NCBI GenBank assembly: GCA_000432775.1
Contig: HF990395.1
Span: forward strand, 17,013 to 81,012
DNA length: 64,000 nt
Direction: 5' to 3'
Origin: Alistipes sp. CAG:831
GTDB taxonomy: Bacteria > Bacteroidota > Bacteroidia > Bacteroidales > UBA932
The position numbers and the translations under genes were made by a program. A model generated the notes under the pieces. It was not told where the DNA came from, did not search any database, and saw only the letters and a list, made by a program, of their open reading frames with translations. Below are positions 44,405 through 53,105 of this stretch, piece after piece (position 1 is the stretch's first letter; every line of letters starts with the position of its first letter).

Positions 44405-44881
44405 ATGAAACGAATTCTGTTACTGTCTCTCATGTGTCTGATTACCTTTTCGGCTTTCGGACAAGGAAAACTTATTGAAAGCAGCGAGGACAAACGTCCG
44501 GTATGGATCAAGAGGAATGTAGACCGCTACGACCTCCTTAAAATCGACCAGCAGAGCACCGTCAGTCTCCAGGACGCCAGAGACAAGGCTTTTGAAGAAC
44601 TTCACAATCTTGCCTCCAATGCTATAACCGCATACCTGATGCGTACTCACGTAGAGGGTGCCGACGTAGAGAAAGTCCGCAACGACGTAGAAAATTCACA
44701 GTTTATCCGCAACATATCCGAAGCCACATCCATCCAGACCTACTGGGAGCATCGGCTGGTCAAGAAACAGGACGTTTATTACTATTACATTCTCTATGAT
44801 TTCAACGACACTGAGAAGAAGAAAGTCGCACTTGAAATCAACAAGGACAATTTCCAGAACCGACTTGACGAGAAATTCTAA
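44405..44881 (+). CDS. Small secreted protein A, LPP20-like, first gene of four-gene operon
   Basis: A 158-residue protein with a signal peptide (MKRILLLSLMCLITFSAFGQ). The mature part begins near KRPVWIKRNVDRYDLL, contains a helix QDARDKAFEELHNLASNAI, and ends with TYWEHRLVKKQDVYYYYILYDF. The same order of elements (PEWV, EEAKAAVIENV, YYWERRYY, YEYFYAVKYPF) occurs in the N-terminal part of the fourth gene, so the two are probably paralogous LPP20-like modules. No catalytic motif is visible. Function unknown, periplasmic or outer-membrane associated. The ATG at 44405 is chosen because the signal peptide starts there; a longer frame from 44378 adds nine residues. Gene B follows after 11 bases. 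Confidence 0.7.
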   Translation: MKRILLLSLMCLITFSAFGQGKLIESSEDKRPVWIKRNVDRYDLLKIDQQSTVSLQDARDKAFEELHNLASNAITAYLMRTHVEGADVEKVRNDVENSQFIRNISEATSIQTYWEHRLVKKQDVYYYYILYDFNDTEKKKVALEINKDNFQNRLDEKF

Positions 44882-44892
44882 CGAGCTACGAT

Positions 44893-45858
44893 ATGAGAAA
44901 ATTATTGTTTATCACAGTCCTTGCTCTCCTTTCCACAGCCCTGTTCTCCCAGGCCAGGAAACCGGTCATAATGGTTATCCCAAGTGACGCATACTGCGTA
45001 AGGGAAGGATATGTAATGACTTATGATGACGGAAACGGAAGCACCCAGAGCGCACCGGATTACTCCAAGGCCTTCATCTCCGACGAGAACCTCAGACTCG
45101 CCGTATCCGAGCTCTCCAAGATCATGGCTGACCGCGGATTCCCTCTGAAGGACCTGGAGCAGACACTCAAGAGCATGGAGACCCAGCAGGCGGAAGCCGC
45201 CCTCTTCTCCGGGACAGGCGGCGGCACCATCACCGAAACCCCTCTGGACAGACTGAAAAGAACTGCGAAGGCCGATATCATCATGGACCTGGATTTCAGC
45301 ATCAAGTCCCGCGGCCCTCAAAAGTACATCTCCTTCAATCTCCGCGGAGTTGATGCGTACACCAATAAAGTCATCACCGCAGCCTCAGGCGACGGGGCTC
45401 CTTCCACGGCTGCGACTGTCGGTCTGCTTCTGGAAGAGGCCGTGCTCAATTACATGGACTCGTTCAATGCAGCCCTCCAGTCCCACTTCGACGACATGTT
45501 CGCCAACGGCCGGGAAGTCACCATATCCGTACGCATGACTGACAACTGCCCGCTGACCATGAATGACGAAGTGGAATTTCTGGGCGAAGTGGTCCTGCTT
45601 TCGGACGTACTGGATTACTGGATGGACGAGAACACTGTCAACCACCGGTTCTCAAGAGTATCCGGAGGTGACAGCTTCGTAGACTACGAACAGGTACGCA
45701 TCCCTCTATACAAGACTGTACTGGGAAAGGAAAGAGCCATAGACACCCGCGGTTTTGCGATGGACCTGGCCCGTTTTCTCAACAAGGAACCGTTCAATCT
45801 TCCTTACAAGATCAACGAGAGAGGACTCGGAAGTGTATGGATTGTCCTTGGAGACTGA
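44893..45858 (+). CDS. DUF6175-like secreted protein B
   Basis: A 321-residue protein with a signal peptide (MRKLLFITVLALLSTALFSQ). The mature part begins KPVIMVIPSDAYCVREGYVM and continues SELSKIMADRGFPLKDLEQT near residue 80, which I recognise from Bacteroidota DUF6175 proteins. A segment AKADIIMDLDFSIKSRGPQ resembles the beta core of CsgG/LpoB-type proteins, but that is a loose likeness. Function unknown. It is the second gene of the operon. Its stop codon is part of a short tandem repeat leading to gene C. Confidence 0.65.
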   Translation: MRKLLFITVLALLSTALFSQARKPVIMVIPSDAYCVREGYVMTYDDGNGSTQSAPDYSKAFISDENLRLAVSELSKIMADRGFPLKDLEQTLKSMETQQAEAALFSGTGGGTITETPLDRLKRTAKADIIMDLDFSIKSRGPQKYISFNLRGVDAYTNKVITAASGDGAPSTAATVGLLLEEAVLNYMDSFNAALQSHFDDMFANGREVTISVRMTDNCPLTMNDEVEFLGEVVLLSDVLDYWMDENTVNHRFSRVSGGDSFVDYEQVRIPLYKTVLGKERAIDTRGFAMDLARFLNKEPFNLPYKINERGLGSVWIVLGD

Positions 45859-45886
45859 TATTTGAGTGATATTTGAGTGACATTTA
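45856..45886 (+). repeat. Three tandem 11-bp units between genes B and C
   Basis: TGATATTTGAG occurs twice in tandem (45856-45866, 45867-45877) and is followed by the partial TGACATTTA (45878-45886). The first unit starts with the stop codon of gene B. It could be slippage or a regulatory site. Confidence 0.6.
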
Positions 45887-45901
45887 ACCAGATTGAAGAT
45901 T

Positions 45902-46357
45902 ATGAGAAGATTTTTTACTGTCCTTCTTCTGACACTGTCCGCAGCGGCATATATTCATGCCCAGGAGCGACTGACTGTCAGTGTTGCGGTTCCTGACGGC
46001 ATCTCCAGCGAAAATGCCGTCACCACGCTCACTTCCAATCTCAAGCAGGCGCTGGTTCTCAATGACGCGGCTGCGGACAACAGCCGTTTCGTGCTGCAGA
46101 CCAAGATTGCAGAGCTGTCCAAGGACGTCACCTCCACTGCTCCCCCGATGTTTGTCACAGAGCTTGAAATATCTCTTTTCATCACTGATACCGCATCCGG
46201 AGATATTCTGAGCCAGACATCATTTACTGTCAAGGGAATAGACGACAATGAACAGGCTTCCTACATGGATGCCGTAAAAAAAGTCAAGGCCCGCGACCCC
46301 AAGCTCAGGGCCCTGATCAATCAGGCCAAGGAGTATTTCGATGAGCATATTTACTAG
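45902..46357 (+). CDS. Small secreted protein C of unknown function
   Basis: A 151-residue protein with a signal peptide (MRRFFTVLLLTLSAAAYIHAQ). The mature domain alternates strands and helices (RLTVSVAVPDGISSEN, TTLTSNLKQALVLNDA, RFVLQTKIAELSKD, TELEISLFITDTASGDIL), ending in a helical AVKKVKARDPKLRALINQAKEYF. I do not recognise a family. The strand pattern is like small periplasmic alpha/beta domains that bind partner lipoproteins, but no function can be read. The ATG at 45902 is preferred over an in-frame TTG at 45893. It lies 15 bases before gene D and belongs to the same operon. Confidence 0.62.
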   Translation: MRRFFTVLLLTLSAAAYIHAQERLTVSVAVPDGISSENAVTTLTSNLKQALVLNDAAADNSRFVLQTKIAELSKDVTSTAPPMFVTELEISLFITDTASGDILSQTSFTVKGIDDNEQASYMDAVKKVKARDPKLRALINQAKEYFDEHIY

Positions 46358-46372
46358 ACAAATACCGACTAT

Positions 46373-48298
46373 ATGAGAAAGTTTTATACATATTTCCTGT
46401 CTGCGCTCGTGCTGGCTATCGCCGCCGCCTTCTCAGCCTCGGCCCAGAAGAAGGAATTCAAGGTGGAGGAGTCCAGTGCCAGGAACATGCCGGAATGGGT
46501 CAATTCCGTTGAACGGGACTTCCTGATAGCAACAGCATCAGGCGGGGACATAGAAGAGGCCAAAGCCGCGGTAATAGAGAATGTCAAGAAACAGATCGCC
46601 CAGAGCATCGCCACCCGCATCGTCTCGGAGTCCAGTCTCACAACATCCGCATACCAGAGCGGAAGCGATTTCAGCAAAACTCAGAATCTGGAGTCATCCA
46701 TCCTTTCCCGTACAGCCAAACTCCCTTTTATCGGAGAGATCTCCTTGTCAAAGGCAGCCGACTACTATTGGGAAAGAAGGTACTACCGTTCTACCGGCAG
46801 ATATGAGTACTTTTATGCCGTCAAATATCCGTTCAGCGAGTTTGAGATGAAAAAGCTCGTAATGGAGTACCAGGAACATGACCGCGGACTGAACGAGAAG
46901 ATTGCCGACTATCAGGCAGGCATAGATTTCGTGACTTCCATTGAGGAGATTTCAGAAACCCTGAACAGCCTCAGGACTTTCCAGGACGAGTTCGACGTCC
47001 AGGACCCCAGGTTCAATCAGGTTCAGAGCATTGCCAACCAGTACCGCCAGCTTTACGACCAGATTACCATTGACTGGTTCCAGGAGAAAAAAGGAGTCGC
47101 AGTCGTCAGCCTCTCGCTGGCAGGACGCAGCATCTCGACCAGCCAAAGGCCTCAGATCAAATCCAACTGCGCCTCCCAGATATCCTCGTCATACGAGGGC
47201 AACACCCTGGTGATCAAGTACAATGACGAATATTGCTACGAAGATGACCAGAACTGGATAGAGGTACGTTTCCGTGCAGGCAACAAATACATAAGCGGCA
47301 AGATCTATTTCAAGAACAATGTGGACATTTCCATCACCGGTGTAGTCTCCGACGCGGCCACAGGTCAGCCCCTGCCCTATGCAAGGCTGACTCTTATCCC
47401 CGGAGGCAAAACGGTCACTACCGGTCGCAATGGTCTGTACGTGTTCAACGACCTTGCATCCGGCACATACTCCGTCCAGGCTGTCAAGAACGGATATTCC
47501 GCAGGGGAGGTGCAGGCTTCCGTAATCTCCGGGACTACTGTCAGGGCCGATATCAGCCTTACCTCCGACGGATCGGCCTCACAACAGCCCGCAGTACAGC
47601 CCCACCCGACTGCCGCAGCCCCCGTACAGGAGACTGTTACTGCTGCAACCAAGCCTTCCCAGGATCCGCTCAACACAGTCCGCAACGGTCTTGCAGCCTA
47701 TTTCCGGTTCAACGGCACGACCCGCAGCGAGGTATCTGCTGTACAGGGCAATCCAGTAAACAATCCCCAGTACACCACAGGAGCCGACGGCACACAGGCC
47801 ATCGCTGTAAGTTCGATAGACGGCAGCCAGATATCTTTCCCCAAGCCCCTCATCGCATACCCCAACATGAACTACAGCGTCACTTTCTGGATGAAAGGAT
47901 TTTCCGACGGGCACGTATGGTCCATGGCTAACGGAGACAGCAGATTCAATCAGCCCAAACTGACAATCAGGGATGGAAAGTTCTACATCAACAACAGTTC
48001 CAACTACAACGGCACCGGCTTCACCCACCCCCAGCTGGACTACAACTGGCATTTCATAGCTGTAGTCGTAAAGACTGAAGGCAATACAGTAATCGGCTCG
48101 CTTTATATCGACGGAGTGCTGGTAGACTCGGTAAGGCTCTACGGCTATACCGAACGTACCTGTACCAAGTTCCTGCTAGGAGGTGCCAGTGAGTCAGGAG
48201 ACAATGCGATAGACACCAATTTCGACAACCTCAGGATATACAGTTCCAGAGCCCTGTCCGATGAGGAAGTGGCTCAGATCTATATGTCGGAGAAATAG
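46373..48298 (+). CDS. Multidomain secreted protein D: LPP20-like, CarboxypepD_reg-like and LamG-like
   Basis: A 641-residue protein with a signal peptide (about 1-24, ending SASAQ). An LPP20-like domain lies at about 35-165 (NMPEWVNSVERDFLIATASG), then a helical segment. A carboxypeptidase-regulatory-like beta sandwich follows at about 318-395 (ITGVVSDAATGQPLPYARLT, GTYSVQAVKNGYSAGEV), then a Q/P/A/T-rich linker at about 398-430. A C-terminal concanavalin/LamG-type domain spans about 435-640 (GLAAYFRFNGTTRSE, YSVTFWMKGFSDG, NFDNLRIYSSRALSDEEV). LamG domains bind glycans or proteins, so this looks like a surface-exposed or outer-membrane scaffold. It is the last gene of the operon and ends 1 base before the convergent hydE stop. 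Confidence 0.7.
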   Translation: MRKFYTYFLSALVLAIAAAFSASAQKKEFKVEESSARNMPEWVNSVERDFLIATASGGDIEEAKAAVIENVKKQIAQSIATRIVSESSLTTSAYQSGSDFSKTQNLESSILSRTAKLPFIGEISLSKAADYYWERRYYRSTGRYEYFYAVKYPFSEFEMKKLVMEYQEHDRGLNEKIADYQAGIDFVTSIEEISETLNSLRTFQDEFDVQDPRFNQVQSIANQYRQLYDQITIDWFQEKKGVAVVSLSLAGRSISTSQRPQIKSNCASQISSSYEGNTLVIKYNDEYCYEDDQNWIEVRFRAGNKYISGKIYFKNNVDISITGVVSDAATGQPLPYARLTLIPGGKTVTTGRNGLYVFNDLASGTYSVQAVKNGYSAGEVQASVISGTTVRADISLTSDGSASQQPAVQPHPTAAAPVQETVTAATKPSQDPLNTVRNGLAAYFRFNGTTRSEVSAVQGNPVNNPQYTTGADGTQAIAVSSIDGSQISFPKPLIAYPNMNYSVTFWMKGFSDGHVWSMANGDSRFNQPKLTIRDGKFYINNSSNYNGTGFTHPQLDYNWHFIAVVVKTEGNTVIGSLYIDGVLVDSVRLYGYTERTCTKFLLGGASESGDNAIDTNFDNLRIYSSRALSDEEVAQIYMSEK

Positions 48299-48299
48299 T

Positions 48300-49343
48300 T
48301 CAGCGTTTACCGAAATGTACGGAATCTCCCCATTGGCCCCAGCCGATGGGGATTTTCATTTCCGCCAGTCTCCGCTCGGTCCTGGACGAGGAGATTGCGG
48401 CATCCTCCCCTATTCCAGGCTTGTTCTGATAAATCTGGTAATTCTCCCTCACTTCCGACAGAGTGAGGTTGGGCATGAGGACATTGGCTCCGGCCATAAT
48501 GGCCTTCTCACGTCCATAGGGATCTATGGCCTGCATGGCTGTGGTGGCCGCTATATTGATATCGGGCATTAGAAGGCGCAGCAGAGCCACCATGGTAATC
48601 GATAGCTCAAGCCTGCGCTGCTGCGGAAGAAGAAGATGGCGCCACTGATACAGCGGTGTCTGAGAATGTTCCAGATAAGGTCCCATACCGCACATGTCGA
48701 TATCCATTTTCTTAAAGAAAAGCAGGTCATCGGCAAGATGGGCCGCCGTCTGGAACGGCAATCCTATCATTACGCCGGTTCCTACCTGATAACCGGCCGT
48801 CCGAAGATCCTTCAGGGCCTGCACCCTCAAGTCATAACTATGCAAGCTGTCCCCAGGATGAATCTTCTCATACAATTCCCTGGTAGAACTCTCTATGCGC
48901 AACAGATAACGGTGAGCTCCGGCCTCGAACCATTCACGATACACTTCCAGCGGCTGCTCCCCGAGAGACAGAGTAATACCGAGCGGCCAGCGCTGTTTAA
49001 TCTCCTTCAGCAGGGAAGTTATCTTGCTTATAAAGGTCCTGTCCGTCCTTTCCCCTCCCTGAATCACCATCGAGGCATATCCTTCTTTATAAGCGAACTC
49101 CGCCGACTGCAAAACTTCCTCAGAGGATATCTCATAGCGTCCCGCGGCATGATTGTCCCTGCGTATGCCGCAGTAAAGACAATTCTTGCGGCATATATTG
49201 GAAATCTCGACCAGACCGCGGAGATACACTTTGTCCCCGACTGTTGACACCTTGGTTCTGTATGCCTCGCCGTACAGACGCTCGAGACGGGAAGTGTCCT
49301 TTTCCTCAAGCCATGATATCAGCGTATTGCGGTCAAGTTCCAT
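48300..49343 (-). CDS. hydE: [FeFe]-hydrogenase maturase HydE (radical SAM)
   Basis: A 347-residue radical SAM enzyme that helps build the dithiomethylamine-bearing H-cluster of [FeFe]-hydrogenase. The SAM cluster motif CRKNCLYCG lies near residues 52-60, after YLRGLVEISN. GGERTD (about 95) and GVMIGLPFQT (about 190) are further family marks. It lies 3 bases downstream of hydF, so the two are one operon. HydG, the third maturase, and the hydrogenase itself are not in the window. Confidence 0.92.
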   Translation of the reverse strand: MELDRNTLISWLEEKDTSRLERLYGEAYRTKVSTVGDKVYLRGLVEISNICRKNCLYCGIRRDNHAAGRYEISSEEVLQSAEFAYKEGYASMVIQGGERTDRTFISKITSLLKEIKQRWPLGITLSLGEQPLEVYREWFEAGAHRYLLRIESSTRELYEKIHPGDSLHSYDLRVQALKDLRTAGYQVGTGVMIGLPFQTAAHLADDLLFFKKMDIDMCGMGPYLEHSQTPLYQWRHLLLPQQRRLELSITMVALLRLLMPDINIAATTAMQAIDPYGREKAIMAGANVLMPNLTLSEVRENYQIYQNKPGIGEDAAISSSRTERRLAEMKIPIGWGQWGDSVHFGKR

Positions 49344-49346
49344 AGA

Positions 49347-50555
49347 CTACCTCAGCAATGGCCTCAAGGCCCGTTCGTATATACCTTTCATATATGATAT
49401 CGCCATTCCGTAATTGGAGACAGGGACATCGTTCTCTATGGCTGGAAGAAGCCTGGAATACAATTGGCGGCGGGTTATCATACATCCTCCGCACTGAAGC
49501 ACAAGAGCATAGTCTGTGACGGGCCGGCCTATGCCGTCCAGTCCGCCGACCACATCAAACACAAGGTTCTTCCCGGTCCTGCGCCTGAGAAGTGCCGGGA
49601 TTTTCACCCGACCTATGTCCTCGCAGGAAGAATGATGGGAACAGGACTCCAGTATAAGCACTCTGTCTCCATCCTCAAGCCGGTCAATCGCCGGCGTTCC
49701 CTGGATATACTTGTCGAAACACCCTTTGCTGCGTGCCAGCAGCATACTGAAACTGGTGAGGGGAACCTGTTCCGGAACTGCCGAAGCCACTTCCGAGAAA
49801 GCCTGGCTGTCCGTCACAACGAGGTCGAAACGCTCTCCATTTTCCCGGAACAGACCTGGAAGAGCCGCCGGCTGGACGACCGTCACTATTGCACCGATAT
49901 CAAGAAGAGAGCGTATGGCATTGACCTGAGGCAGAATCAGCCTGCCAGTAGGCGCCTCGCTGTCTATCGGGCACACCAGCAGAACTCTTTGTCCTGCTGA
50001 TACTATTCCGTCGAACATGGGCCGCTCTACCATGCGGGAGGAAGAGACCAGGCGGCGGACCGTCTCCAGAAGGGACTGTATCATACTGTCTTTTTCAAGG
50101 ATTCCCGCAGAGGAAGAGAAATCCTGAAAACCGGCGTCGGGATACTTCTGCAGAAGCCGGTCCTTAAGCCTGCTGTCTACTGAGGATATGTCAGACTTGC
50201 TGTGAATCAGAACCACTGGAACAGAATACCGCGTCAGAGTATCCATCAGGTCCTCTTCAGGCTTACCGAAATCACTCGCCGAGAACAACAGCAGAGCGAT
50301 ATCTATCTGGGCTGTAACCTCTTCAGTTCTTGCTACCCTCATACGGCCCAGACTGCCGTCATCATCTATTCCCGCCGTATCGATAAGGACACAGGGGCCG
50401 AGGCCGAAAATCTCCATGCGCTTGCGGACAGGATCCGTAGTAGTGCCCGGATGGTCTGACACTATAGCAACCTCCTGACCTGCAAGTGTATTGATAAGTG
50501 AAGACTTACCTACATTACGCCTTCCGAATATTCCGATATTGACAGCTGTACTCAT
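49347..50555 (-). CDS. hydF: [FeFe]-hydrogenase maturation GTPase HydF
   Basis: A 402-residue scaffold that carries the H-cluster precursor to the hydrogenase. The N-terminal GTPase has G1 GIFGRRNVGKSSLIN, the switch DHPGTTTDPV and G3 LIDTAGIDD. The C-terminal domain supplies cluster ligands in LESCSHHSSCEDIG (CxH, about 295) and LQCGGCMITRR (CxxC, about 350). The ATG at 50555 is chosen because a longer frame from 50579 starts inside the predicted promoter. It shares a divergent promoter region with the DUF6913-like gene. Confidence 0.92.
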   Translation of the reverse strand: MSTAVNIGIFGRRNVGKSSLINTLAGQEVAIVSDHPGTTTDPVRKRMEIFGLGPCVLIDTAGIDDDGSLGRMRVARTEEVTAQIDIALLLFSASDFGKPEEDLMDTLTRYSVPVVLIHSKSDISSVDSRLKDRLLQKYPDAGFQDFSSSAGILEKDSMIQSLLETVRRLVSSSRMVERPMFDGIVSAGQRVLLVCPIDSEAPTGRLILPQVNAIRSLLDIGAIVTVVQPAALPGLFRENGERFDLVVTDSQAFSEVASAVPEQVPLTSFSMLLARSKGCFDKYIQGTPAIDRLEDGDRVLILESCSHHSSCEDIGRVKIPALLRRRTGKNLVFDVVGGLDGIGRPVTDYALVLQCGGCMITRRQLYSRLLPAIENDVPVSNYGMAISYMKGIYERALRPLLR

Positions 50556-50576
50556 TTTAGAAATATTAAAACCGAG

Positions 50577-50613
50577 CAAAAATATAAAAAATCAAAACAG
50601 TTTCGTATCTTTG
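50577..50613. promoter_or_regulatory. Divergent promoters hydF / DUF6913-like gene
   Basis: TATTTTTG on the minus strand (50584-50577), 21 bases before the hydF ATG. TATCTTTG on the plus strand (50606-50613) ends only 4 bases before the ATG at 50618. Confidence 0.5.
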
Positions 50614-50617
50614 TCGG

Positions 50618-51178
50618 ATGATTGATTGGTTTTTAACACGGATACTGCAAAAAAAGGCACTGAAGAAGATAGTAAACCCTCATAAAGGGAAATATGTATC
50701 TCTTTCTGATGCCGGCCTGGTCGGCTTTATCGTAAATGCCGAGATCCAGGGGTCCGCAGAAGCCGTCAACGATCTGAAATGGGAGCTCCAGAAACGCAGG
50801 ATCAATTATAAAGGAATCTGCGTGGATCTGCGGAAATCCCCCCAGGGTGAAGCAGGATTTCTTTCAACACCCTTCATGTCAATCATCCACCGTGACAACC
50901 TCAACTGGTACGGAGTTCCTGACGAGAAGATTGTCACAGAGTTTATTACCGACCACTTTGACATACTCATAGACCTTACCGCAGGCAAGCGTCTCTTCGC
51001 CGTGGACTACATACTGGCAAGGACCGACGCTTCTTTCAGAATAGGCATATCGTCCTCCTCCCCTTCCCCATACGATATGTTTGTCTCCATGGGAGGAGAC
51101 GGGGCCATCAAGCCTGATGAGCTCATGAAGAACATTCTAATTTATCTCACTACAATACACACTGATTCTACAAAATGA
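50618..51178 (+). CDS. DUF6913-like protein
   Basis: A 186-residue cytoplasmic protein without signal or membrane segments, resembling the small Bacteroidota family DUF6913. It has a basic N-terminus (FLTRILQKKALKKIVNPHKG). An alpha/beta core follows with VGFIVNAEIQGSAEAVNDL, NWYGVPDEKIVTEFI and FDILIDLTAGKRLFAVDYI, and late RIGISSSSPSPYDMFVS. No catalytic motif is recognisable. Its stop overlaps the start of the DUF368 transporter (ATGA), so they are translated together and may act in one process. Its ATG lies almost at the predicted transcription start. Confidence 0.65.
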   Translation: MIDWFLTRILQKKALKKIVNPHKGKYVSLSDAGLVGFIVNAEIQGSAEAVNDLKWELQKRRINYKGICVDLRKSPQGEAGFLSTPFMSIIHRDNLNWYGVPDEKIVTEFITDHFDILIDLTAGKRLFAVDYILARTDASFRIGISSSSPSPYDMFVSMGGDGAIKPDELMKNILIYLTTIHTDSTK

Positions 51179-52104
51179 GAACATTTTCATCCTACGCACT
51201 TATCACCGTCAAAGGCATAGGTATGGGAGCCGCGGACGTAATTCCAGGAGTCTCCGGCGGTACCATTGCCTTCCTGACAGGCATCTACGAGGAACTGCTC
51301 AATTCGATCAAATCAATCAACACACAGGCATTCAAACTGTTGTTTACCGGGAAGATCGGTAAGTTCTGGAAACACATCAACGGAACTTTTCTCTTCTCCC
51401 TGATTCTCGGTATTGCCATCAGTTTCTTCTCTCTGGCCAAGCTCATGCAGTACCTGATGGCCAACGAGCCCATACCCCTGTGGTCCTTCTTCTTCGGCCT
51501 TATCATAGCCTCGGCTATACTGATCCTCAAGGACATAGATCTGACTAAAATCAAGAACATCATCGCACTCCTGCTCGGAATAGCCGCAGGAGCCGCCATC
51601 TGTCTGGTCTCACCCACCGAGACTCCCAACCAGCTCTGGTTCATCTTCCTCTGCGGCGCGATAGCCATATGCGCCATGATTCTGCCAGGAATATCAGGCA
51701 GTTTTATCCTGCTACTGCTCGGCAAATACGAATACATGCTCAAGGCCCTCACCGACCTGAATATAGTCGTGATACTGGTATTCATCGCAGGAGCCGCCAT
51801 AGGTATCGTATCGTTCTCCCATTTCCTTTCATGGCTGCTCAAGAAATATCACGTGACCACCATTTCCGCCCTGGCCGGCATCATGATCGGCTCACTGGTG
51901 AAGGTTTGGCCCTGGCAGCTTCAGATCGGAGACGTTTCCCGGCCGGTTATGCCCCACCATCCCGACCTTGGACAGCTGTTCTCCGGCCACATCGGACTGG
52001 CAGTAACATTCGCCCTCATCGGAGTCGCACTGGTGCTGATACTCGAATTTACCGCTGCCCGCATGCAGAAGAAACGGGAGCAGGAACAAGTCATTTCCGA
52101 CTAG
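51175..52104 (+). CDS. DUF368 / PopT-type polyprenyl-phosphate transporter
   Basis: A 309-residue inner-membrane protein with about eight to nine helices. The family signature is KGIGMGAADVIPGVSGGTIA near residues 14-33, with a second related segment GAIAICAMILPGISGSFILL near 160-180, indicating the internal repeat. Some DUF368 members return undecaprenyl phosphate across the membrane for reuse in cell-wall and glycan synthesis; that role is inferred here. It is coupled to the DUF6913-like gene by ATGA. Its 3' end overlaps the convergent EamA gene by 14 bases. Confidence 0.85.
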   Translation: MRTFSSYALITVKGIGMGAADVIPGVSGGTIAFLTGIYEELLNSIKSINTQAFKLLFTGKIGKFWKHINGTFLFSLILGIAISFFSLAKLMQYLMANEPIPLWSFFFGLIIASAILILKDIDLTKIKNIIALLLGIAAGAAICLVSPTETPNQLWFIFLCGAIAICAMILPGISGSFILLLLGKYEYMLKALTDLNIVVILVFIAGAAIGIVSFSHFLSWLLKKYHVTTISALAGIMIGSLVKVWPWQLQIGDVSRPVMPHHPDLGQLFSGHIGLAVTFALIGVALVLILEFTAARMQKKREQEQVISD

Positions 52105-52966
52105 CCAGCCATACCCCGGCCATAATGCACAGAGCCCCTGTCACAGCGACAGGGGTTATTTTTTCTCCCAGGACAATGGCGGAAGTGATGCAGGTAATGA
52201 CCGGGTTGAGATAGAGATAGTTCGAGGACTTCACCACTCCGATGTGCCTTATAACCAGGTTCCAGGTCAGGAAGCATACCAGGGATGCCAGGACAGCCAG
52301 GAAGAGCAGGTTCGCCCATACCTTGACGCCGGAGCTGAAAAGCAGTGCCGGCTCAGGGGGATTGACGATAAAAGTAGGGAGGATAGTAATCAGTCCATAG
52401 AAAAACACCTTTCTGGTTATCAGCATAGTATCATACCTGTTCTCCAGTTTGCGGATGAATATGCTGTAAAATCCCCAGGACAGTGCTGCTGCCAAAGTCA
52501 GCAAATCTCCGACAGGAGATATCTTCAGGCCGGCAGATCCGTCAAAGACCACCAGGGCCACACCGGCAAGGGCGACGGCCGAGCCGATGTACACCATGCG
52601 GCTTATTCTATCATCCTTGAAAAAAAGTCTGCTGATCAGAGTAGTAAGAATCGGCGTACCGCATAGAAGGAATGATAAGTTTGAGGCCTGTGTGATACCC
52701 AGGGCGGTATTCTCGGTCAGGAAGTACAGAGAACCGCCGAACAGTCCTGCGCAGGCCAGCATCAGTTCGTCCTTCCAGTTGTCGGCAAAAAGTTTCTTAT
52801 GGGAAAATATCCATATACCCGCATAAGCTATGAGAAAACGGTAGAAAAATATCTCATTGGGAGATAGTCCGTTATTAATCAGAATCTTCGTAGACACGAA
52901 GGTGGCACCCCAGATCGCCACTGTCAGAATGGCCAGGAAATGATAAAAACCTTTATTCTGTCCCAT
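52091..52966 (-). CDS. EamA/DMT-superfamily transporter
   Basis: A 291-residue inner-membrane protein of the drug/metabolite transporter superfamily with ten predicted helices in two EamA repeats. The first starts FLAILTVAIWGATFVSTKIL, and the second begins near 150 (GDLLTLAAALSWGFYSIFIRKL). The end SAIVLGEKITPVAVTGALCI is typical. The substrate cannot be told from sequence; relatives export amino acids or other metabolites. A TAAATTTG element (53016-53009) lies 42 bases upstream, within the region where tamB transcription also begins. Confidence 0.88.
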   Translation of the reverse strand: MGQNKGFYHFLAILTVAIWGATFVSTKILINNGLSPNEIFFYRFLIAYAGIWIFSHKKLFADNWKDELMLACAGLFGGSLYFLTENTALGITQASNLSFLLCGTPILTTLISRLFFKDDRISRMVYIGSAVALAGVALVVFDGSAGLKISPVGDLLTLAAALSWGFYSIFIRKLENRYDTMLITRKVFFYGLITILPTFIVNPPEPALLFSSGVKVWANLLFLAVLASLVCFLTWNLVIRHIGVVKSSNYLYLNPVITCITSAIVLGEKITPVAVTGALCIMAGVWLASRK

Positions 52967-52988
52967 ATATTCTATTAAGAAAAAATAT

Positions 52989-53016
52989 TAACTTTGTAAG
53001 TCAAATCGCAAATTTA
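52989..53016. promoter_or_regulatory. Overlapping divergent promoters EamA gene / tamB
   Basis: TAACTTTG on the plus strand (52989-52996) and TAAATTTG on the minus strand (53016-53009). Predicted starts are within a few bases of each other, so each transcript would cross the other's -7 region and the promoters may interfere. Confidence 0.4.
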
Positions 53017-53105
53017 AAAGTAAAGTTAGAAAACATATCAGAACATTTAGAAAAATATTAACAGGTCTCCTGATTCTCATCTGCATAACCCCTGTTGCAG
53101 GTTAT

